Of a DNA stretch of 64,000 nucleotides, positions 10,261 through 21,765 are shown piece after piece (position 1 is the first letter of the stretch; every line of letters starts with the position of its first letter). Source of the stretch: Poecilobothrus nobilitatus (taxonomy: Eukaryota; Arthropoda; Insecta; Diptera; Dolichopodidae). Location: positions 211,955,120 to 212,019,119 of the forward strand of contig OX352772.1 of the NCBI GenBank assembly GCA_947095535.1, given 5' to 3'. The position numbers were made by a program, and so were the translations under genes. The notes under the pieces are model-generated. The model did no database searches. It saw only the letters and a program-made list of their open reading frames with translations, and had not been told where the DNA came from.

Positions 10261-13200
10261 CCTCGGAGTTACCCATTACTAAAATCACAATTGAAAATAG
10301 GAAATTTTTAGCCTTAATTGATTCAGGATCAAGCTTAGTATAAGTATAAATAGTATAAGTATAAATCGAACCCGTATATTATTCAACTATCAATAAAAAG
10401 GATAGTATTAATTTCGAAGTTCATACAAGAACGCCAATAGAATTTAAAATGCCACCAAATGCATTAACTAGGTGGAAAGTAAAAAATTTACCGAACAGAA
10501 AATATCACATGATAATAGGTTCTGATTTATTAAATAATTTAGGAGGAATAATAGATTTTGAAAAACAAATTATAAACATTAACGAACAAGAGATAAAATT
10601 TGAAAACTCTCCGTATAATTTTAAAGAAATTTGTACGTTAGAAGCAATAGATCCAAGAATGAAATTATTACAAATGGATCATCTCAATTTGAACGAACGA
10701 TCAGAAATGGAAAAATTAATTAAAAGGTTTGCCAAATTCTTTTTTAAAAAGGGGGATATACTGACACATACGACAGAAGTAAAACATGAAATAGTGACAA
10801 CAACTGATCAAGCTATTAACTCGAAATTATATAGGTATCTACCAAAACATGAAGAAGAGGTAAGAAGACAAATAGCAGAAATGGAAACACAAGGAATAAT
10901 TAGAAAAAGTAACTCTCGATATTTTAGTCCCTTAATAGTAGTACCGAAAAAGACTGACAACTCAGGACAGAAAAAATTTAGGATTGTAATAGATTATAGA
11001 AGATTAAACGAAGTGACGGTAAACGATAAATTCCCTCTACCAAATATTGACTCAATACTGGATAAATTAGGTAAGGCTCAGTATTTCACAACATTAGATC
11101 TGGCAAAGGGTTATCATCAAATATCTATAAAAGAAGAAGACAAAGAAAACACAGCATTTGTGACGCCACATGGCTTGTATGAATTCAATAGGATGCCATT
11201 TGGGCTTAAGCACGCCCCAGCAACGTTTCAGCGCCTAATGAATAATATCCTAAGGGATTATATTAACAGGGTATGTGTAGTGTATCTGGACGATATACTT
11301 AAATTCAGTACCTCACTCGAAGAGCATATTAGGGCAATATAAAATATTTTTAAAATTTTGGAAGACAAAAATCTAAAAATTCAAATAGACAAATGTAACT
11401 TTATGAGAAGAGAAACGGAATTTTTAGGACATATCCTAACAAAGGATGGACTAAAACTTAACCCAAATAAAATTAAAATTATTCAAGACTTACCACTACC
11501 TAAAACTGAAAGACAAATTAAAAGTTTCCTAGGATTAACTGGCTATTATCGTAAATTTGTGAAAGATTACGCGAAAATCGCACAACCTATAACAAAATAT
11601 TTAAGAAAAAACACTAAAATTAACATAAACGATCCTAACTATATTACAGCATTCGAGAAGTTAAAATCAGTAATAATAAGCCATCCGGTAATAAAATACC
11701 CAAACTTTGATAGACCGTTTACCCTAACAACTGATGCATCAAACTATGCTATCGGTGCAGTCCTGTCACAAGAGGGACACCCAGTTTGTTTCGCGTCGCG
11801 AACTCTAAATAATCACGAACTAAATTACTCAGCAACAGATAAAGAGTTTCTCGCAATTATGTGGTCGGTGAACTACTTTCGACCATACCTTTACGGTAAC
11901 AAATTTAAAATATTAACGGACCATCAGCCTATTAAATATTTACATGCAAAATACAAAGGAAAAGATCTATCACCTAGACACCAAAGGTGGTTGCTAAAAT
12001 TAGGTGAATACCAATTCGAAATAGAATATCTAAAAGGAAAAGAAAACCGCGTAGCTGACTTTTTAAGCAGAATTGAAAATAGAAGCGAAAAAATTAACGA
12101 AGAAAATGAGAAAGAATCGATAGAATCGATAAATATACTAAATATCGAGGATGATGTTACGATGGCAACAGTACACTCCGCGGAAGAGGAACTGCTAGAC
12201 CATATCAATATTAAAGAAGGAATAGTCAACATATATAAAACACAAATCATTCTTACAAATAATAAAATTTAAGAAATAAAAAATATCTTAGGTAGAAGAA
12301 TAATTTACATAGCAGAATATGACTTTGATAATTTAAATGATATTTTAAGAAGATACATTAAAAAGGGCATAACCGGTATATACTCAGAGTTATCAGATCA
12401 TAAATATAATATTGTACAAAATAAAATTATTGAGCTATTTTCAAACGATAAAAGTATTAAATTTATTAAATGTTCCTATAGAGCACAGGAAATAGGAACT
12501 GAAGTAGAAATAGTTAAGCAAATTTCATTATACCATGTTAAAGAAAGTTACCACTCGGGTATCCAAGAAACGTATAATCAATTGAAATATAAAATATATT
12601 ATCCCAAACTATTGGAGATAATTCAAATTGTCATAAATCAATGTGAAATCTGCCAACAGGTCAAATATGATAGAAGACCTATTAGACCTAAATATAGTAT
12701 AACTGAAACACCTAGTGAAATAAATCAAATTTTTCACGTTGATACTTATGTGATAATGAAATGCTCATATTTAACAATAATCGCCAAGTTCTCTAAATTT
12801 GGATCTGCATATTATTTATCGGATAGGAATCAATTAACTATAGTAGAAACGTTAGAAGAACATTTTGCAAGGATGGATAAACCTAATAAAATTATAGCGG
12901 ATAACGAATTTAATGCACTGCAAATAAAGAACTACTTACAGGAAGAAAATATAGCATTACACTTGACTAAACCAAACAGTCATACTGGAAACGGGGATGT
13001 TGAACGTTTTCATAATTCTCTAGCTGAGAAATTTAGAATTTTAAAACAGACTGAAAAGGGTTTATCATGTAGGCAAATAATTCAAAAAGCTGTTAGGAAT
13101 TATAATGAACGATTCCATTGAAGCATAAAAGATGTACCAACAAATGTACAGAATAGGATTTCAAATTACAAAAAAATTAAGGAAACAATTATGAAAAATA

Positions 13201-13448
13201 AGTTAAGTAAAATAGAAAAACTGAATAAAAAACGTGAAGATTATACCGAAAGTAGGTCGACAGGTTTTGTTAAAAACTATAAAGCAATCAGGCACAAAGA
13301 GCAATCTAAGTATAAAAAATTAAATTTAGATAGAGTACATGTAACGAATATTAAAATACTGACAATAACAGTCCAAAAAGTAACCGCTAACTTATTAGAA
13401 ATAAACAACATAAATTCAGATAGTTCTTTACAAATTACAGTATCTTAA
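10240..13448 (+). pseudogene. G1 pol (protease, RT, RNase H, integrase) with in-frame stops
   Basis: Protease: L-I-D-S-G-S-S-L-V near 10318, then a duplicated AGTATAAGTATAAAT unit with stops. RT: F-R-I-V-I-D-Y-R-R-L-N, F-G-L-K-H-A-P-A-T-F and Y-L-D-D at about 11284. RNase H: L-T-T-D-A-S, D-K-E-F-L-A-I, L-T-D-H. Integrase: an H-x3-H...C-x2-C zinc site (Y-H-V-K-E-S-Y-H, C-E-I-C) and catalytic D in H-V-D-T-Y, D in A-D-N-E-F, E in D-V-E-R-F. Three single nonsense codons (11340, 12270, 13119) interrupt one otherwise continuous frame, and all motif residues except the protease tail are intact. The product copied RNA into DNA and integrated it. This copy is inactive. Confidence 0.92.
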
Positions 13449-13504
13449 ATTAGGCTTAGCACAATTCAAAGAAAGCTCATTATTAATGGCAATTAAAATA
13501 TGAA

Positions 13505-14268
13505 GAAAAATTAAATTAATACAATTAGAAATAATAGTTCCTATCCCAAATAAAGAAAATAAAGAAATAGACTTTATAAATGAAATCATATTTACATTTA
13601 ATAATAAAACTTATAAATATGAAAAACTAAAAACTTTAAATGAACTAAATTTAAGTAAGCATTGTATATTTAAAAACAACTGTCAATTATTAAAAAATAC
13701 ATTAACAGAAATTGTAAATATAGACAAAGAAACAATTTTAATTAAAAACGCTAATAAATTAAAGATAAATCAAACATGTGACAATAGAAATATAGTTATA
13801 TCAGACAATGTGCTGATTCACTTTAACAATTGTACACTTAGGATAATGGATCATTATTTTTCAAATGTAAAACAAGTATTTCAAGAAAGGTTCTATTATC
13901 CATTAAACCAAACATATAATTTTAAAAATAGGATAACATTTGATGAAATTGTATTAGAAAATGAAAAAAATATGAACATTGTACACAAGTTAAAAGTTCA
14001 TAAACATATATCTTATATACTTGATATAATAAATTTTGTAATTGGAATAATTGGAGCAATTATATTATTGAAAAAATATGGTTACTTTAAAATTAATAAT
14101 AGAATTCAGGAGAATTCTAATCTAAAGGAGGGAGAAGTTACATATTCGTCTGATAATCCACCTGTTGAAAGTACAACAACGTCAGCAATACCTGCTGTTA
14201 TCCAAATAAATTCCATTCCCACAAAAATAACAGACGCTAAATTTGCATTTCCTGTTATTGCCAAATAA
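13505..14268 (+). pseudogene. G1 env remnant (transmembrane-subunit side)
   Basis: An open frame without an ATG runs from about 13505 to a TAA at 14268. It lacks signal peptide and most of the surface domain, so the N-terminus is deleted. Near the end it has a hydrophobic segment, F-V-I-G-I-I-G-A-I-I-L-L, followed by a short basic-to-polar tail, as in errantivirus envelope transmembrane subunits. The last ~45 codons lie inside the 3' LTR, which explains why the 5' LTR begins with the same reading. Confidence 0.75.
14121..14135 (+). promoter_or_regulatory. G1 polypurine tract
   Basis: The stretch around AAAGGAGGGAGA sits directly before the AGTTAC start of the 3' LTR, the expected plus-strand primer position. 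Confidence 0.85.
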
Positions 14269-16427
14269 TAGAAATTATCATTTGCAATAACTTAAAATAT
14301 ATATATCAGATTTCAATCTAATTACATTTAAATTATTAACCAATAATTATACCCGTACGATAGGATCGGGTATAATAAAATTACTCCTCCGTTTGTAACA
14401 CCTCGAAATAAGCGAGCTAGATATACCTTGAAAGGTATGGATCGGATCAGAAAAAAATTCTAAGAGGTTTGAGCCTTGTCCGTCCGTCCGTCCGCCCGTC
14501 AGCACGCTAACTCAAAAACTAAGAAAGCTAGAATCTTGAAATTTACACAAAATATTCTTTGAGTAATTTGTAGGTTCCCAATTTTTTTGGTTGAGTTTGG
14601 ACCAAAACTTAGGGTAGCTCTCGAACACCTAACTTTTAGATCCCCACATTTTTTCCCCACGCTGATAGATCTCACAAAAATATTAATTTTATTTTTAATA
14701 ACTTTTTTTTGTAGCCCCACCAGTTACGGAGCTACAGCTCTCGAAAGGTTCATAAAAGCTCTATATTTAAATTGTTATAGCACAAGTTGTATAAGGTATA
14801 TCTTTATTTTGAAAACGCCAAACGATTACTACTTTTATTAGCTTTAAAAGTGTATATACAATAAATATATATTTGTGGCATACGGTGCCTTAATTTACCG
14901 TTATGCGAAACTCAAATTTTGCAAAATCTTTTAATCCGCCGATCTTCTAAACGGTTTAAGTTGAAATTTTGACAGAAGTTAGATCTTTGAAAATAAGTAT
15001 GAGTCATTTCAGAAATTTTTTTTGTATCACCCCCCGTTTAGGAGCTGTAAGGGGTCAAAAACTGAAAATTTCCTATTTTTAAACACCTGTAACTTGAACA
15101 CCTGTTAACATTTTTTTGAAGTAATACACAAAAATTAAAGCTTCAACATTATGCTCTTATTTATGTTAACAACTTTTTTTAATAATATAGGGTTACTTTA
15201 TAATTGACAAAAGTGTTACTTGATTTTTTCAAATTTTCTAACAAATTTCTTCAACAAATTTTTTGCATTTGTTTTACTCGATAATTTGAAATTGTTGAGG
15301 ATATAATGCGTAGTACAAAAAAATGTAAATAAATAAACAACATAACGGTTGCTTGAAGAATTTTTATTTATATGATATTGATATACATACATACTTAGTT
15401 ATATAATATCATGTTTATTTACATATCGTATATGCCACTAGTGAGTGAATGATAAGAGTATATATGTATATTATATAGTGCCGTATTTTCATACATATAT
15501 GAATTTTATTGTACTTACAGAAATTATTCTGTCAATGGAATATTTAAATATAATATAATATAATATTTAAAATTATATTTACTGTTTTGTACTTAGTAAA
15601 TTTAATATACATTTACCGCTTAGTATTAAATGGTACTATAGAATATTTGAAAAAGTTTTGGATTGATAATCGTTGTGTGGAAGGTTAGAATCTGCTTTTG
15701 AAGAATGTATAAACATATAGTCTGAATATATGTACAACCCATAGTTCTAGAAATTATAAAATTCACCCAAATTATTTTAAAATACTAAAATATTAAAAAT
15801 ATAATATTGTAAGCAGAGTGACAGGCTGTGAACATACTAACGGTTCGTACGGGTATCTAAGAGTTGACAAAGTCAACTGTATTCTTCCTCGTTTAAATAT
15901 AAAGTTAATATCATATTTTGTCTGGAATAATAAAATTACTTCTTATTAAGTTGATTATGAAATAATTTAAAATACAGTTTCCCACAATAAATATTATTGC
16001 TCGAATTACACCAAAAAGTTAAATTATTATAAAATTATTAAATGATCATATTACAAAAGTAATATTCAAAATAAGTTGTATAATCAAAATAATGCGTTTG
16101 TATAATAATTTTAATAATAAGTTTCTCACGTCCAAAATAGCTGAACTAACATAATTTATAATATAAATAGGACGATAATTAGAATAAGAGTTGAGTTGTT
16201 AAATTGTAAATTGTTAATCAAGACATGAGTTGTAAAATTGTAATTTGTTAATCCAGACCTGACATGGTCAAGTATAATAAAACATATTAAATTGTTTGTG
16301 TTAATAAAATATTGTATTTGTCTCGTAAATTTCAATATAAAAATAAAGTTCATAAGAAATAATAAATAAAGTTAAAAAAACGGTAGTTTTCTTTTTTTTA
16401 AGAATATCGTAGTTGAACTATAAAACT
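14136..16427 (+). repeat. G1 3' LTR, interrupted by repeat P1
   Basis: Two segments, 14136-14349 and 15902-16427, together reproduce the 5' LTR (about 740 against 746 bp). The uninterrupted site is at 8094-8100. The 3' LTR also carries a small extra segment near 15957 that is absent from the 5' LTR. Confidence 0.88.
14350..15901 (+). repeat. Dispersed repeat family P, complete copy P1
   Basis: Its limits are set by the empty site in the 5' LTR. The 5' end is a hairpin, TATACCCG...CGGGTATA with an 11-nt loop. It is followed by AGCGAGCTAGATATA, AAGGTATGGATCGGATCAG and a GTCCGTCCGTCCG tract, then internal units shared with R2 in reverse orientation, and a 3' end of TTCGTACGGGTATC, a GTTGACAAAGTCAAC hairpin and TATTCTTCCTCGTTT. 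The motif ATACCCGTACGA occurs inverted at both ends. No open frame supports a protein. Mobility is certain from the insertion; the class of element is not. Confidence 0.85.
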
Positions 16428-16767
16428 CGCGTCAATGACATTCTTTAAAAGTTCAATCGCCTTTGGTGTGCTTCATTTGTATAAAGTTTAATGATTTTCC
16501 TATGCCCATGCGACAACGAAATTCCTTTGTATTATGTATACAATAAATTTTTGTCTATTGTAAACATCACGATTTTCACAATTAGATATACACTCGTATT
16601 TATTAATCAATAATAGAAATTTTTTATTTGCATAATACAAAAGTAGTTAACAATAAACATAACACAATCTAATATTGAATATTTAGCTACATATATGTAA
16701 CAAATTTTATTCTACTTTTTACCTATTATATTCAATGCAATAAATTAATGACCAATTGACCTTCAAA
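16428..16767 (+). repeat. G2-type LTR, right part
   Basis: Continuation of the LTR begun at 7784, after the duplicated CGCG. It contains CATTCTTTAAAAGTTCAATC, matched again at 16925-16950 in the next LTR copy, so two LTRs of the same type lie in tandem here. Confidence 0.5.
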
Positions 16768-17417
16768 TTTACTATCAAGAAAAAAGCTTTCAAACTAACA
16801 TTTTAATAATACAAAAAAAACAACATCTTAGTTTTCTACACCTGTTCTTAAATTTATTTTATATTAACAACTACTAATAAAAATTTTTCAAACAATAAAC
16901 AACGTTTCTATATGCACACGCACCAACGACATTCTTTTAAAGTTCAAACACTTTTGTCGTGAGCTAATTTTCATAAAGCTTAATGACATTCCTATGCACG
17001 CACAGTCACATATATGAACATAATGTAAAAGTTAATGTTACGTAATGTTAACATTATGATAATGTTAACCTAAATATCAATTATTAGCTCATTCACCTTT
17101 TATAAATAAAGTATTTTAGTCAAAAAATAACAGGAAATGCAATTTAGCATTTGTGTTAATTAATTTTTCATTAATAAATTTTAAATAAATGTGCATTGAT
17201 ATTTGATCATCGTAATTAGTAGTAAGTAATATTATTGTTTTTATATTAAGAAATGCTTCTCTTAGCATTAAGTAATGCTAAAATTTTTAATACAAACAAG
17301 TCAACATATGAAAATAAAAAAGTTAGTTGAGTCTTAAGACCGAAAACAAAAACTAAAAATGTTTTATTTAAAATAATATTTAAATTTTAAGGTTCTGAAG
17401 AATCTTAAAAATATAAC
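16768..17417 (+). repeat. Element G3: 5' LTR
   Basis: It begins near ACTATCAAGAAAAAAGC and ends ATATAAC directly before a primer site. The approximate left limit comes from comparison with 7784. It is AT-rich with several TTAGCATT repeats. It is related to the preceding LTR, so G2 and G3 are probably members of one family lying in tandem. Confidence 0.55.
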
Positions 17418-17431
17418 TGGCGCAGTCGCGG
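17418..17431 (+). promoter_or_regulatory. G3 primer-binding site
   Basis: TGGCGCAGTCGCGG directly follows the LTR, a tRNA-Ser-like primer site close to that of G1 but diverging after the tenth base. 17432-17722 is non-coding leader. Confidence 0.7.
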
Positions 17432-17722
17432 AAAATTTAATCTGAAGATTAAATTTTGAACCTCTTTTAAAAAAAAGTTTAAAAAGTGAAAATTGTTTAA
17501 ATAATTCCGCCGCTCCCTTTTAATCTTTAATAATATCTTTTTAATCTTTAATAATATGATTCTAATAATAGTTACAAGTGATTTAATTTAAAAGAGTGAC
17601 TTAAAAGAACACAGAGCTCATATATTATCTAAATAATTATAAATAATAATAAATTTTAACAATAATTTAATAGTTAAAAATTAAAAGACCTTTATCATTG
17701 GTAAAACAAAAAAATTTAAATC

Positions 17723-18244
17723 ATGGAAAGTGAATTAAAAACCCTTCTTCAAAAATTCCAAGAACAAAAAGTTTTAATTGAAGAACTACAACTAGTAGGA
17801 TCTCAATCCGAAAGACTACCACTACAAATACTCCAAAATCGAGAAAAAATATAACAACTACAGCTACAACTACAACAACAAGAGCCCGATCAACGTCAAC
17901 AGCAACAACAAATACGTTCAAATCAACAAAATGCAACGTTAACTCTTAGTTCTGAACATGTTTTAACACAATTCAGACATCTCAAAACTTTTAATGGATG
18001 TTTTGAATACAGTTTGTCATCATTCATCAAAAATGTTGAAGCTACCATTTCTCTTTGTGGAAATAATTTACCACTACAACAATTTGGTATGAACATAGTG
18101 ATTAATGAAAAAATTGAAGCTGAAGCAGGTAAATCCATTCAACAACTTGGAAATAATCCAACTTGGAACGAGGTTAAATTAAAATTGAAGCAGCGTTTCC
18201 AGCCTCAACAATCGTATGCTGAACTGTTTAACTATTACAGATAA
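17723..18244 (+). pseudogene. G3 gag remnant
   Basis: ATG at 17723 opens M-E-S-E-L-K-T-L-L-Q-K-F-Q-E-Q, a Gln-rich coiled-coil N-terminus interrupted by a TAA near 17852. It is followed by the errantivirus gag core (F-R-H-L-K-T-F-N-G, S-S-F-I-K-N-V-E, W-N-E-V-K-L-K-L-K-Q-R-F). It stops at 18242. The rest of gag and nearly all of pol are missing, so G3 is a large internal-deletion derivative. Confidence 0.75.
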
Positions 18245-18739
18245 CAAAGGAAATATTATCAGTTCCATATTTTCAAAGGAAAATTAAGGAGAAACGTAAG
18301 TGTAAATGTGCATTTAGTAAACATTTTTAAAGAAGTATATAAGCAGAAAAAAAAAAACAAAAATTTGTTCATACCAAATAATATTGTTATGTAAAGTTCA
18401 CAAAAACAAAATATTGTTTATAATATTATATTAATTTTTTTATATTTGAGAATTATATCCCTTGAAAAATATTTTGTATTTGTACCTTTAAATTTACTAT
18501 CAAGAAAAAAGCTTTCAAGTACTATTTTTATAGTAAGTACTATTTTTATATAAAATTTATGAAATTTTCTTAAAACTAAAAAGAATAATATTATAAAATA
18601 AATTGAACAATTAAAGGCATGAATATTTATGGGTATTTTATTGTTATTAATTTTTTATATAAAATATTACAAATAATCAACAATAACAGAAAAAATTAAC
18701 AAGGGTAACATTAAAATGGTATAAAAAAATTAAATTTGT
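18245..18739. other. Non-coding interior of deleted element G3
   Basis: AT-rich sequence between the gag and integrase remnants. It includes a second copy of the LTR-like start TTTACTATCAAGAAAAAAGC at about 18486, suggesting a further LTR fragment. No coding signal seen. Confidence 0.4.
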
Positions 18740-19141
18740 GAAAAAAAAAACAATATTTTTCTTATCAATTTGGATTTGGATTTCAAACGGAAATGCATTC
18801 GTCATTAACTCGAGTCGCAGAACCAATATATAATTATGAAAATTACGTGAATGAATTAAAAAATCGTTTACAAAATGGTTATGGGAAAGTCCGTCAAAGC
18901 CACATAGAGGCTAAAGAAAATTAAAAATTACACTAAGACCAAAAGAGAAAAAGAGATCAAATTTAATGTAGGCGATCAAATTCTATTATAAATTAGGCAT
19001 AGAACCAATAAAAAACTTACACAACCTTATAAAGGCCCGTATGAAATAATCGATATAAAGTCGCCAGTTAACTCTATTATTAAAATTGAACGCAAAGAAA
19101 AACATGTCCATAACAATTTATTAAAACCTTATATTACATAA
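18740..19141 (+). pseudogene. G3 integrase C-terminus
   Basis: Across shifts the plus strand reads P-I-Y-N-Y-E-N-Y-V-N-E-L-K, V-G-D-Q-I-L and K-L-T-Q-P-Y-K-G-P-Y-E-I, the GPY/F module that ends Ty3/gypsy integrases. It finishes N-N-L-L-K-P-Y-I before a TAA at 19141. Catalytic residues are not present. Confidence 0.7.
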
Positions 19142-19186
19142 ATCATTTATGTCTTTTTTATATACTAATTTTTTTTTCAGAAAATA

Positions 19187-19790
19187 TTGTGCTGTTCCAT
19201 TATGATTATAATAATTCCACTACTAATCCCGCCGTTATCTATCGCCGGACATACAACTATCTCTCAACCAGGTATTTATTCTGTACAAATTGGAAAATTA
19301 CAAAATTCCTTGACTAATTGGAAATTTCAATTTTTTCTAAATCACACATCTTCGAACAAGACACATTAACTATAGAATCCCAATACTTGGTTCTATACAT
19401 TACCTAAGCAGTGGAATAACAGTGGAATTTTTGCTTTAAAACCTAATTGCAAAGCTTTTACCCAGACTGTCAGGTTACAATCTCATGTAACAAAATCAAT
19501 ATCCCATACAAATATTTTCTCTCATGAATTTATTTTAAATGAAACATCTTTCGAACTTACACAAAACATAGTTTCAATTTCACCTGCTATTAGCAATATG
19601 AAGAATTTCAAATTAAGCGAATTCAGTACAGAATTACAATCAATTAAACTTACTGACTTTGAACAACCTACTACGATACACTTACACACTTACGACACAC
19701 TTACACACTTCTTTGATTTCTACATTTTCTCTTCTTTCGTTTCTGATAATACTGTCAATTTTATATAAGAAATATGTTAAAATAAAAAAA
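19187..19790 (+). pseudogene. G3 env remnant
   Basis: ATG at 19187 opens a hydrophobic signal-peptide-like stretch (I-M-I-I-I-I-P-L-L-I-P-P-L-S-I-A-G), followed by I-S-Q-P-G-I-Y-S-V-Q-I-G-K-L. The reading then breaks into several frames. Its place right after the integrase fits an errantivirus envelope gene. No fusion or furin motif can be made out. Confidence 0.55.
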
Positions 19791-20340
19791 ATAAATGTAA
19801 TGTAAAAAAAATATCAACTGATCAAAATTTAAAAACTGGTAATTCAGTAAACATCCTCCTAGAGAAGAGGATTAAAGAAGATGAAGTAGAACAATAGGAA
19901 AATAAAAAGGAATCAATCTAAAAAAAAAAAGGAAATTTTTTTATATACCACTAAATATAGAGTTTATTTTTAAATCATTTATAAAGTTATGTAATAAATT
20001 TAATAAACAAAAAAAAAAGCAAAAAAAATGTATTAAAACGAGTACAAAAAAAAATTATGTTATAAAACAAGTAATACTATATACACTTATTTTTTTTTAA
20101 CAACAAAAAATAATAAAATCAATGTCAATAACAAATTTATAAAAGAATTTTTTAATATGATCATTCAACTCAAACACTAGCAAAACAATTATAAGTACTT
20201 TGTCAATATAAACATTTTTGTAAGCTTAGAAAATGTTTTTTTCTTTGCATTTTAAATTTAGGCATTAAAAATTCATTAAAATATAAAAAATTAAGCATTA
20301 AAATATAAATATTAATTAAATATTATTAAAATATAAAAAT
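19791..20340. other. AT-rich stretch, probably the decayed 3' end of G3
   Basis: Poly-A-rich non-coding sequence. I could not match it to the G3 5' LTR by eye, so either the 3' LTR is lost or it is too decayed. Confidence 0.35.
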
Positions 20341-20760
20341 TTTTTTTGTGAGCATGTAGTACGTGAAGGAGAATATAACCCTTCAACAGTAGTTTTCATA
20401 GGAGATATGACAGATGAGCTTGAAGAATATGGAATTGGAAGTTACATTACAGTTTTTGTCTGTGAGGGTACAAAGAACTATGCATAGAAAATATATAGTA
20501 CCAACTCCAAAAGCGAAAAAATTGTTTGCAAATTCAAAGGTATTCGTTTAAATTATAATGCTTCATAAGAAATACATTTTGGCTCTATAAAACAATTAGT
20601 TAAAAAATTAAACAATTTTCAACAAATAAATATAACATTTCCTAGTATTCGTCGAACATACAAGCACAGAATCTTCACTGTTCCTGAATTAAAGACATAT
20701 CGAAAACAAATTCCAGAAAATGAGTTTTTGCAGATGGTTAACTTCAGTTCCTTATAGTTT
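20341..20760 (+). pseudogene. Polinton DNA polymerase B, C-terminal fragment
   Basis: The plus strand reads V-F-I-G-D-M-T-D-E-L, a region corresponding to F-V-x-x-G-x-K-N-Y-A, C-K-F-K-G-I-R-L-N-Y, then a basic tail ending in a phenylalanine/leucine-rich segment. These are the terminal blocks of Polinton protein-primed PolB (thumb and C-terminus). Two stops interrupt it (near 20486 and 20566). Orientation agrees with the exonuclease fragment at 2443, so both may come from one element split by the intervening nest. The polymerase centre is missing. Confidence 0.7.
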
Positions 20761-20949
20761 AAAAAAAAAAAACAATTTAAAAATTATTGTTAATTTATTG
20801 TAAAAATTTTGTATTAAACTATTAATTACAGTATTAATAAAACGAATATTCTAATTTTACCGTTTTTAATTTTCAGAGCATAGCCGAAAATTTATTTACA
20901 TATATATATATCTTATTTTATTCAAATTGACAGTTACAGTTTAACTTTT

Positions 20950-21300
20950 CAATAATAATGTGAAAAGCACAAATAGTATCTGAAATTCATCGTCCAGTTA
21001 GACGTAGATTTCGAAGACGAAAAATATCTAGTAATAAAGAGGGTTAAATGATACGTGGGAAATTGATCTTGTAGATAATATGTCGGTCTATCAAAAAGTA
21101 AATAATGGATACAACTTCCTCTTAACTGTTATCGATATCGATATTTTCAAAATATACATATGTCGAAAAAGTTAAATCAAAGGCAGCAGCAGTATGGTAA
21201 AGATTTTTAAAGGGGAAGTTTTTAAAAAATATTCATTCTGACCAGGGATTTTTCAACAAAAAATTCCAAAATTTAATTTTATTATAACAACACAGGAGTT
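20950..21300 (+). pseudogene. Polinton integrase, N-terminal and core fragment
   Basis: The reading starts with A-Q-I-V-S-E-I-H-R-P-V-R-R-R-F, like the copy C integrase, then W-E-I-D-L-V-D, L-T-V-I-D and H-S-D-Q-G. These include the first and second catalytic aspartates. Stops and shifts lie between the blocks. It ends at about 21300 where a LINE 3' end begins. It follows PolB in the same orientation, unlike copy C. Confidence 0.75.
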
Positions 21301-21765
21301 TGCGGAAATCAAGCGGAAAAGGGTAATAACACAACAAGAACAGCAGTCACACCATCAACAACATCAAGAAGAAGAAACAACAAGAAGAAATAAGATAACA
21401 CGAAGAAATCATTCTTCTTCAGGAAGAAGAACCACCAACAAAAAAAAGCTTCAAACAAGGTTAGGTTAGGTTAACGTGGCTGCCAAAAAGGCACACTTAG
21501 TCTTAGTCTTAGAAGCAAGTCTTCTGACATGCTTCCCTTTTAGACAGTGACTGGTGATTATACCCATTGTCATTCCAATGTCTGCCCTTTTGAGAGAAAG
21601 CAGATCATTGGATCGTCTTAAATCGGTGTTGAGCCATATAAATCTTGTGATATTGCACGAGGTCAAGTTCGACCATTTGTAATTTACCATATCCGTTATT
21701 TCCTTTCGAAGTAATGTTTTGATTGTAGATAGAGGTACCCCTAGTCTTGCCCTATCCGGCAGGAT

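Larger units (their letters stand above)
7884..16427 (+). mobile_element. Element G1: complete errantivirus-type Ty3/gypsy retrotransposon with nested insertion
   Basis: Both LTRs begin AGTTAC and end ATAAAACT, flanked by the 4-bp target duplication CGCG at 7880-7883 and 16428-16431. Order: 5' LTR, tRNA-Ser-type primer site, gag, pol, env remnant, polypurine tract, 3' LTR. Without the 1.55-kb repeat nested in the 3' LTR, the element is about 7.0 kb, normal for the 17.6/297/gypsy group. The LTRs differ at only a few sites over the compared segments, so insertion was fairly recent, yet gag has a frameshift, protease a small duplication and pol three in-frame stops. It cannot be autonomous. Confidence 0.9.

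Noticed and set aside
11924..12250. Serine-rich minus-strand frame
   Set aside because: Shadow of the gypsy RNase H/linker coding sequence on the opposite strand.
14350..15901. Helitron interpretation of family P
   Set aside because: The 3' hairpin is suggestive, but there is no 5'-TC start or CTRR end at the limits fixed by the empty site, and inverted end motifs fit Helitrons poorly.
20341..20760. Reading the 20.3-kb frame as part of the adjacent gypsy element
   Set aside because: G-D-M-T-D-E-L and C-K-F-K-G-I-R-L-N are Polinton PolB C-terminal blocks, not retroviral pol or env.
21462..21476. GTTAGGTTAGGTTA, like the insect telomere repeat TTAGG
   Set aside because: Only about three units, inside the 3' region of the LOA-like LINE; no array and no terminal context.
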